Below are positions 57,229 to 64,000 of a stretch of DNA of 64,000 nt, piece after piece. The notes under the pieces are model-generated. The model was not told where the DNA came from. It saw only the letters and a list, made by a program, of their open reading frames with translations, and made no database searches. The stretch is from positions 124,001-188,000 of the forward strand of contig NW_026999446.1 in the NCBI RefSeq assembly GCF_037126465.1. Direction: 5' to 3'. The stretch's first letter is position 1; each line of letters opens with the position of its first letter. The translations under genes and the position numbers were made by a program. The DNA comes from Ornithodoros turicata. Its lineage: Eukaryota; Arthropoda; Arachnida; Ixodida; Argasidae.

Positions 57229-58833
57229 GAAAACGAAATCCCTATGTTGAAGGGCTTGATGTCGAGTGTTTCGTTTTGTTTGTCCCCTACCACAGGAAAG
57301 GAGGCTAAAGGGAAACACCTGTATTACGAGGTTCGACATATTTAGTTATCCTAAGCTGTGAAACTTAATACCAGGCTGTTGTGGGACCATCAATATACTG
57401 TTCCCCTTTACGAATGCCTCCCTGTTAGTTGGTGACTTACTGGGTTTAGGAGCAACAGGCGTGCGAGGCTTTTGCGTCTTTGAAACTTCTCGAGCCTCGT
57501 ACAGTCGTGTGGGACCTGCACAGATTGAAAGTCATTGAGATACATATGGCGAACTCGAGTGCTCATTTCGTGGCAACTATTTTCGCCAGATCCGGCCTGT
57601 TGTCATCAGTCCAAGAAAAAAAAAAAATCTCGCATGTTCGCGTCGGCGCCTTACCAGTGCCAGGAATTTGCACGCTCTGGCCCGGCCTCGAAGAGTCCGG
57701 ACAGCGGATTTCCCAACTACATCCGGTGTCTCCACTTTCGCATCGCGAGGGTGGCGAGGGCCCTCATTGGCCCGCCCGCACGCACGTCCAAGTTCACGTG
57801 GGTTAGCAGACGACGGCACCCGAAGACGAGCGACTGCGATGCCCCTAGCGTGATTCCAAGCTTCTAAAACAGCCAGATTCCTGATACTCATGTTCGTGTG
57901 GCAACGGTCACGTGACTCAGCGCTTTCCTAGTGCAGGGCCGTGTTGTCACAAAATGAGAGCCCGAACTCGCCATTCGAACGGTATGTTCGTAAATTCGAT
58001 ACATAAGATAAGGATGGTAGAAGTGCGAGGGAGCAGACGAGCTGGTACATTGGTGAAAACGACGAGAAAACCTGAGACACGGAAGAGAAAAAGACAACAC
58101 GACACGTTCTCAAACACAGCAACCCATTTGTTAACATCGCACCACCACCACCACCACCACCACCACCCATTTGTTGTCAGCAACCCGGTGTTGTCTTTTT
58201 CTGTTCCGTGTCTAAGGTTTTATCGTAGTTTTTATAAGATAAGGCACTTGTTTCAAAACTGGGCATTATATCAGAGGATAAAAAAACGCGACCTTACTGT
58301 CTATGCATCGTGCAAAAAGAGGTGTAATTAAAGTACTTTTAAGTAACTATTTTTAATAATCGAGAGAAAACTTTCGTTTAACTCTTTATAATTGAGGTAA
58401 AGAGGCATTTTTGATGTACAAAGAACCCATAACTGTGGAGGACATCCCATATATTGACCGTCATGAAATAGTGAATACAAAGGTATTAGAACTTCCGAAG
58501 AATTAGTCGAGGTATTATATAGTACCTACAGGTATTAAGGAGTTAGTCGTCAGATTTCGTAAAATAAAATAGTTTCCGAAAAGACATTTGTAACATATGA
58601 CCAAAAGAAAGTAGAGGAAACAGTGCTGACAACGCCGGTGAAGGAATTAATAATTCAGGGTTTACGCCGCGAGACAACTGAGATCATGAGTGACGTCACA
58701 GGGGTCGGTATGTGGATTGCTTTTGCCCACCTGAGGGTTCTTTAAGGTGCGATGAAAGGAATTACTAGTTACTACTAGCAACAATGCTGATCTAGAAGTG
58801 ACGACAAATGGAATATAGCTGATTCAAACTCAC
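57229..58833. other. No gene; foldback and duplicated intron sequence
   Basis: 58067-58222 is an imperfect foldback with GACACGGAAGAGAAAAAGAC arms around a (CAC)n run. 58440-58800 is the intron-side part of the Kunitz duplication unit, repeated at 61430-61560 and 63400-63720. No exon recognised elsewhere. Confidence 0.5.
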
Positions 58834-59004
58834 CGCTGCAGGTTTGCTTGCACTGCTCAATTGTCTCGAAGTTGTTTTCGTTCCCTTGGCAACCACCGTA
58901 AATAAATTGTTTGCAGATTCCTTCCGCGGAGTCGAAATAGTACCTTGGGAAGTAGCCCTTGCAAGGTCCTTCTTTTTTCGGCAGGTTGCAGATTGAGGGC
59001 TTCT
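58834..59004 (-). CDS. Kunitz/BPTI domain exon, tandem unit 1
   Basis: A 171-nt exon, acceptor TTACAACAG|AG and donor GCG|GTGAGT, phase 1-1. It encodes CNLPKKEGPCKGYFPRYYFD, ...ICKQFIYGGCQGN and ...QCKQTCS with perfect six-Cys spacing and P1 Lys. The long ORF visible on this strand is in another frame and is spurious. It is nearly identical to the exons at 61587 and 63735. It inhibits serine proteases through the P1 loop, and tick proteins of this kind act in saliva or gut against host clotting and inflammation. Its intron contains a private MITE (59081-59800). Confidence 0.92.
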
Positions 59005-59080
59005 CTGTTGTAAATAGAAATAAGACACGTGCTCAAAGAATATCATTAAATTTATTTCGTACCTACTCGCAGTGACAATA

Positions 59081-59800
59081 GGGAGTTTTAGTTGGCCCCT
59101 TCTGCTCCTCAGATAAGTTTCCGACTCCGCTTTCCGCAAAGCGCGCATGCGTAAACTGAGTCGGAGATCTCTATCGTCTACGAAAAATATCGGAATCCCA
59201 CTCATACCGAATTTATCGGACTTCTTTCCTGCGCGCTTTCGTGCTCCCACTCAGCTGGAGCATGCGCAGAGCGTTCACTTACATAAAAGATGGCTGACAA
59301 CAACAGAAACAATATCGTTCGCTCGCGGCGTGCACTGCGAAAGATTTTGGTCTGCAACTTCCCGAAATCATGGCTCGGCGACAACCACGGGTACAGTAGC
59401 TGTTCCTCCATCTGGACGCCTAAGCCTACGTGAAGATGTGCATTGTTTCGCAGACAATTTTTTGACCAAAAACTGTTGTCGCCGCACAAATGCGCAGCGA
59501 ACCATTTAGGAACATTACGTCTTCCACAACCATTGATACAAATGCTTGGAACGGGCGTTTCATGCGCATCATGTAACTGGAACCTAACTTATGATACGAG
59601 TAAACGAAGCTTTTAGATTTGTGCGGACAGATGGCGTCCCGCTTGATTTTTCGTATCGATGGGGTCGTTCTCAGTGCTCTTCGTCTGCAAACTAAAACTG
59701 CGGACAAGCGCTATACGAACCATTCCCATCGACTCGTGAGTCGTGTTTTTCGGAGATCGTATCGATCGGCGTGTTATCGTAGTGGGAACTAAAACTCCCT
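59081..59800. mobile_element. MITE with GGGAGTTTTAGTT ends, private to Kunitz unit 1
   Basis: TAGGGAGTTTTAGTT at the left and AACTAAAACTCCCTA at the right. Units 2 and 3 read through (GTTACAATATAGTG and GTTAGAATATAGTG), so the element entered after the duplication. The duplication is short and TA-rich (ATA or TA), which would fit PIF/Harbinger or Tc1-like mobilisation. Confidence 0.82.
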
Positions 59801-60362
59801 AATATAGTGCAATTTTGATAGAAAGTATTCGTGAACAGTATCGGTATTCCGATATCGGGAATACGGATACTTTATTACTGATGCTACACTTTAACCCTAT
59901 GTTAACCTTATGAGACGAATGGTAGTCGGCCCGCGGTACTGCGTATGAAATATGCCCAGAATTAGAAAACAATGGGAATATAGGACCCCCGTATATTTAT
60001 TAGTAAGGAGGAATTTTTTTCAACACCAGCCGTTATTAATTACGCCGTAAACGTACTCCGCAAAATTCCGCACGTCGATTTCATAATATCAATGACGCAG
60101 TTGTAGATATCTTCCTTTCACCACACATTTTGTTCACCATTGTAGTTCAACACCGAATTTCGAAGCAATATTTCCGATTAACCGAGTCGACGTATACGAA
60201 TAAACACGCTATGTTCAGATTGGATTGAGATAGGGTTGGCTGTTTCGAAGAAACTCTTACCCGTATCAGACTCCAACGTAAGACCCCGAGCAGACCACTC
60301 TTTCGATGGGGTTCTTGAGACTGGTGGATAAAAAGTTTTTCAACTGCATTAAGCATGATTCC

Positions 60363-60424
60363 TCACGAAAAGGAACATGGAATCGGCATTGGCAACGGCT
60401 GATTGTCATCCGAACACAGTGATC
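60363..60424 (-). CDS. Candidate C-terminal exon of the Kunitz gene (copy in unit 1)
   Basis: After a possible acceptor (CTTGAAG|GA), a phase-1 frame encodes SLCSDDNQPLPMPIPCSFS and stops. The paralogue at 62374-62435 keeps exactly the same length and frame. Six substitutions separate the two, four of them synonymous in this frame. Phase 1 matches the Kunitz donor. It lies downstream in transcription of the Kunitz exon at 61587. Acceptor and use are unproven. Confidence 0.35.
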
Positions 60425-60539
60425 CTTCAAGGTCACCAGAATTTTAAACCTCAACATGTACTTCAGACAGATCGGTCACAACAAGTAGACATATGAGATG
60501 ACAGACGCCTTGGAGGAGGTGTACATATTGCAATCTGTT

Positions 60540-60675
60540 CTCAAGGTAGCATGAGAAGCAATCTCATTAGAACATCCTGTTGCGTTATGTCGTCTAGCTT
60601 CCTCGACAGTATGGGGTGAGATATCTTATCAAACGCCCTTTCGAAATCCCTGTAGATAACGTCGAGTTTTGGCGC
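60540..60675 (-). pseudogene. LINE RT motif A scrap
   Basis: The minus frame reads VIYRDFERAFDKISHPILSR, an RT motif A remnant of a LINE. The same scrap is in unit 2 at about 62600-62760, so it predates the duplication. Confidence 0.65.
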
Positions 60676-61214
60676 TTAAAGGAGCACAGAAAGCGCTTCA
60701 ATGACTACTTTTTTTTTCTCAAACCAAGCGGTTAACCAGACTGCTAAAACGCACTATGCGAAGTGATTCACTCGACAGATAAATACATATCGCGGAATTC
60801 GATTTTAAAAATCGCGAACGCGTGCAACGGTGGCAATGCCTGGAACTACCCGCTAGAGTCGCTTTGACGTCATTGCGGGGCAGCTCGCTTACTGCTTTGC
60901 TTGTTTGGAGGTTTGGTCTGCTACCCAGACAGCAAAGTGTGTGTAGAAACAAAAAAAGTAGGAAAAGCGCCGACCCCGATTGGAGTGCGGTCTCTCTTGT
61001 AACAACTATGACATCACAATCCTCCACCTCCTCCTCCTCGTTACGGCCTGCAGAGCGAGTCGAGGGGGAACGCGCGCGTCAATGTTCGGGGGCGTTTCCT
61101 TCCAAGAAAAAAACTGCGTACAGAGAATTTTTGTTTGTGTGTGTTAGTTGTCAGGTCAAGTTACGTCCTTTGGTAATTCCCCAGAAAGATGGATGGCTTT
61201 CTGGGCTCCTTTAA
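60676..61214. mobile_element. TTAA-flanked MITE in Kunitz unit 1
   Basis: TTAAAGGAGCACAGAAAG and, inverted at the right end, CTTTCTGGGCTCCTTTAA. The orthologous insertion in unit 2 is 62761-63253. Confidence 0.8.
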
Positions 61215-61410
61215 GAATAACAACAACGACGTTATGGAGATATGATGAATGAGAGTTTCCTCACCGGGGGCGACACTGTACACGATTGCTGGTGGTGATG
61301 AGGGGAATGAAATAATGAGACCCTTCACAATAAGGACTCAAGTCATATGGTGTCCAAGGCGGTCAAAAGAGCTTAGATGGCCCAGCATTGTTGGGCTGGA
61401 TCTGGTCAGG
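61215..61410 (-). mobile_element. Short interspersed repeat (copy 2 of 3)
   Basis: Same family as 53060-53250, directly abutting the TTAA element with an ACAACAACG tail. Confidence 0.65.
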
Positions 61411-61586
61411 GACCAGGGTAAAATTAAATAGTTTCCGAAAAGACATTTGTAACATCACCAAAAGAAAGTAGAGGAATCAGTGCTGACAACGCCGGTGAAG
61501 GAATTGCTAAGGAATTGCTAGTTACTACTAGCAACGATGCTGATCTTGAAGTGACGACAAATGGAATATAGCTGATTCAAACTCAC

Positions 61587-61757
61587 CGCTGCAGGTTTGC
61601 TTGCACTGCTCAATTGTCTCAAAGTTGTTTTCGTTTCCTTGGCAACCACCGTAAATAAATTGTTTGCAGATCCCTTCCGCGGAGTCGAAATAGTACCTTG
61701 GGAAGTAGCCCTTGCAAGGTCCTATGGCTTTCGGCAGGTTGCAGAGAGGGGGCTTCT
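61587..61757 (-). CDS. Kunitz/BPTI domain exon, tandem unit 2
   Basis: A 171-nt exon, acceptor CTACACCAG|AG and donor GCG|GTGAGT, phase 1-1. It reads CNLPKAIGPCKGYFPRYYFD, then ICKQFIYGGCQGN and QCKQTCS. P1 is Lys. Relative to units 1 and 3, the residues before the second Cys differ (KAIG versus KKEG), which are the P6-P3 positions beside the inhibitory loop. The rest is almost unchanged, so recent duplication with change at the target-contact loop is likely. Confidence 0.92.
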
Positions 61758-62373
61758 CTGGTGTAGAGATAAGAGAGATAGGACACGTGCTCGAAGAATA
61801 CAATTAAATTTTTGGTACGTACTCGCAGTTACAATATAGTGCAATTTTGATAGAGAGTATTCGTTGAGAGTATCGGTGTTCCGCATATCGAGATGTTGGC
61901 TCAAATACTTTATTTTAACCTTATGTTAACCTAATGACACAAATATTGGTCGGCCTTATACTGCATGAAAGCTGCCCAGTATTAGGAATCAACAACCACA
62001 GTATATTTAATAGTAAGGAGAAATTTGTTTCAATACCAGCCGTTATTAATTACTCCGTAAACGTACTCCGCAAATTTTCACACGTCAGTTCCAGAATATC
62101 AATCACGCAGTTGTAGACATCTTCCGCCCATCACACATGTTGTTCGCGATTGCAGTTCAACGCGTAATTTCGGATCAATATTTCCGATTAACCGAGTCGA
62201 CGTTTACGAATAAACATGCTATGTTGAGATAGGTAATAATACAGAGTTGTCTGTTTCGGAGAAACTCTTACCCGAATCAGCCTCCAACGTAAGACTGCGA
62301 GGAGACCATTCTTCCGATGGAGTTCTTGAGACTGGTGGGTAAAAAGTTGTTCAACTGCATTAAGCATGATTCG

Positions 62374-62435
62374 TCACGAAAAGGAACATGGAAAAGGCAT
62401 CGGCAGCGGTTGATTGTCATCAGAACACGGTGATC
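62374..62435 (-). CDS. Candidate C-terminal exon (copy in unit 2)
   Basis: Paralogue of 60363-60424, with frame and length preserved (SPCSDDNQPLPMPFPCSFS, stop) and acceptor CCGGAAG|GA. It would be the tail of the gene whose Kunitz exon lies at 63735-63905. Confidence 0.35.
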
Positions 62436-62760
62436 CTTCCGGATCATCAGAATTTTAAACCTAATTAAAAAGAACGCTATCATATGAGTATAACATATAC
62501 GGCAGAGACACAACGTTTGCGATCTCATACATGTACTTCAGACAAAGAACCGGTCACAACAAGTAGACACATGAGATGACAGACGCCTTGGAGGAGGTGT
62601 ACATATTGCAGTCTGTACTCTGTTCTGAAGGTAGAATGAGAAGTCATATCTCATCAGAATATCCTGTTGTGTTGTCATCTAGTTTCCTCAACAGTCTCGG
62701 GTGACGTAACCTATCAAACGCCCTTTTGAAATCTTCGAAGATAACATCGACATTTGGCGC

Positions 62761-63253
62761 TTAAAGAGGACAGAAAACTGCTAAAACGCACTATGCGAAA
62801 TGATTCACTCGACAGATGCACACATATCACGGAATTCGATTTTGAAAATCGCGAACGCGCGCAGTGGTGGCAATGTCCGCAACTACCCGCCAGAGTCGCT
62901 TTGACGTCATTGCGGGGCAGCCCGCTAACTGGTTTGCTTGTTTGGAGATGTGTCGTCTGCTACACAGAGAGAAAAGTGGGAGTAGAAACGAAAAAGAAAC
63001 AGAAAAGTAGGAGAAGCGCCGGCCCCGATTGGAGCGCAATCACGATAACATCGCAATCCTCCTCCTCCACGTTTCGGCCCGCAGAGCGAATCAAACGGGA
63101 ACGCGCGCGTCGACGTTCGGGAGTGTTTTATTCCAAGAAAAATGCTGCGTACAGAGGATTTTTTTGTGTGTGTTAGTTGTCAGGTCAAGTTACGTCCGTT
63201 CGTAATTCGCCAGAAAGAGAAAATCTTTTGGATGGCTTTCTGGGCTCCTTTAA
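62761..63253. mobile_element. TTAA-flanked MITE in Kunitz unit 2
   Basis: Counterpart of 60676-61214, same terminal sequences; shorter by internal deletion near the left end. Confidence 0.78.
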
Positions 63254-63390
63254 CAACAACAACAACTTCATGGAGATAAGATGAATGGGACTTTCATAGC
63301 CGGGGGCGATACTCTATCCTACTGCTGGTGGTGACGAGGGGAATGATATAATGAGCACCGTCACAAAAAAGACTCAAGTCATATGCCGTA
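63254..63390 (-). mobile_element. Short interspersed repeat (copy 3 of 3)
   Basis: Same family as 53060-53250 and 61215-61410, with an AAC triplet run at its start, truncated on the far side. Confidence 0.6.
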
Positions 63391-63460
63391 GATTTAATCC
63401 GTAGATTTAATATTGACCGTCGTGAAATAGTGAATACTAAAGGTATTAGAACTTACGAAG

Positions 63461-63515
63461 ATTGATTGATTGGTGGGCTTTTTTGGCGCAGCGACAACGA
63501 ACGTCATACTCATAT
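63461..63515 (-). mobile_element. Very short LINE 3' insertion private to unit 3
   Basis: CTTACGAAG occurs on both sides (63452-63460 and 63516-63524) and once in unit 1 (as CTTCCGAAG near 58495). The 55-bp insert ends, on the minus strand, in CCACCAATCAATCAATC, an (AATC)n retrotransposon tail. Extreme 5' truncation. Confidence 0.75.
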
Positions 63516-63734
63516 CTTACGAAGAATTAATCGAGGTATTAGATAGTATTAATTAAGGAGTTAGTCGTTAGATTTCGTAAAATGAAATAGTTTCCGAAAA
63601 GACATTTGTGACATGACCAAAAGAGAGTACAGGAAACAGTGCTGACAACGCCGGTGAAGGAATTACTAGTTACTACTAGCAACGATGCTGATCTAGGTGT
63701 GATTACAAATGGAATATAGCTGATTCAAACTCAC

Positions 63735-63905
63735 CGCTGCAGGTTTGGTTACACTGCTCAAATGTCAGGAAGTTGTTTTCGTTTCCTTGGCAACCACCGT
63801 AAACAAATTGTTTGCAGATTCCTTCCGCGGAGTCGAAATAGTACCTTGGGAAGTAGCCCTTGCAAGGTCCTTCCTTTTTCGGCAGGTTGCAGATAGAGGG
63901 CTTCT
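63735..63905 (-). CDS. Kunitz/BPTI domain exon, tandem unit 3
   Basis: A 171-nt exon, acceptor CTAAAACAG|AG and donor GCG|GTGAGT, phase 1-1. It reads CNLPKKEGPCKGYFPRYYFD, ICKQFVYGGCQGN and QCNQTCS with complete Cys spacing and P1 Lys. Closest to unit 1, except for changes such as ETIEQ to LTFEQ and K to N near the last Cys. It is the first of the tandem exons in transcription order. Signal-peptide exons, if any, lie beyond the window. Confidence 0.92.
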
Positions 63906-64000
63906 CTGTTTTAGAGATAAGAGAGATAAGACACGTGCTCAAAGGATAACATTAAATTTTTGGTATGTACTCGCAGTTAGAATATAGTGCAATTTTGATA

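Noticed and set aside
58792..59250. 152-codon minus ORF across Kunitz unit 1
   Set aside because: It reads the Kunitz exon in the wrong frame and crosses its splice sites and a MITE end.
52802..63905. One four-domain Kunitz protein
   Set aside because: Not excluded, but each duplicated unit seems to carry its own tail exon and the 52.8-kb exon is far more diverged; separate genes fit better.

Overview
This is eukaryotic nuclear DNA, most likely from a tick (Ixodida). The pointers are Kunitz/BPTI exons with phase-1 introns, an intronless legumain of the tick gut type, a tRNA-derived SINE resembling the tick Ruka type, and dense nested transposable elements (TEs). There are no bacterial-style operons, rRNA genes or CRISPR arrays. 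All identifications come from motif recognition by eye; no database search was run.

Layout. 1-9283 is copy A of a composite repeat of about 9 kb. 9284-12300 holds a hairpin and a small secreted cysteine-rich protein gene with two decayed relatives. 12383-21560 is an inactivated Polinton/Maverick (adintovirus-like) element. Its minus-strand block (unknown ORF, integrase, two related small proteins, a short hydrophobic-tailed protein, packaging ATPase) is chained by stop/start overlaps. A divergent promoter region follows, then a plus-strand block (small protein, family B DNA polymerase), then an adenain-like protease and the end of the major capsid protein on the minus strand. 22005-23348 is an intact intronless legumain gene. 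26150-30070 is copy C of the composite repeat, inverted, and 31976-41520 is copy B, direct and very close to A. A and C therefore flank the Polinton/legumain segment as inverted repeats. 42120-43990 is a foldback element with arms of about 400 bp. 44-52.8 kb is gene-poor and TE-rich. 52.8-64 kb is a minus-strand Kunitz locus with one diverged exon and three near-identical exons in tandem 2-3 kb units; the last unit runs off the window.

Reading the window. Three host loci look real: the cysteine-rich secreted gene, legumain (probably gut protein digestion) and the Kunitz cluster (serine protease inhibitors, P1 Lys in every domain). All fit blood-feeding biology. Most remaining sequence is TE: hAT-like, pogo/Tigger-like and TTAA-flanked elements, several truncated LINEs, SINEs and a Penelope-like element split by an array of tRNA-Thr-like units. 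Because A, B and C can be compared, many insertions have a visible empty site and target-site duplication (TSD), so their relative ages can be read. The Polinton carries frameshifts, internal stops, a likely lost start codon and missing segments, so it is a fossil rather than an active element.
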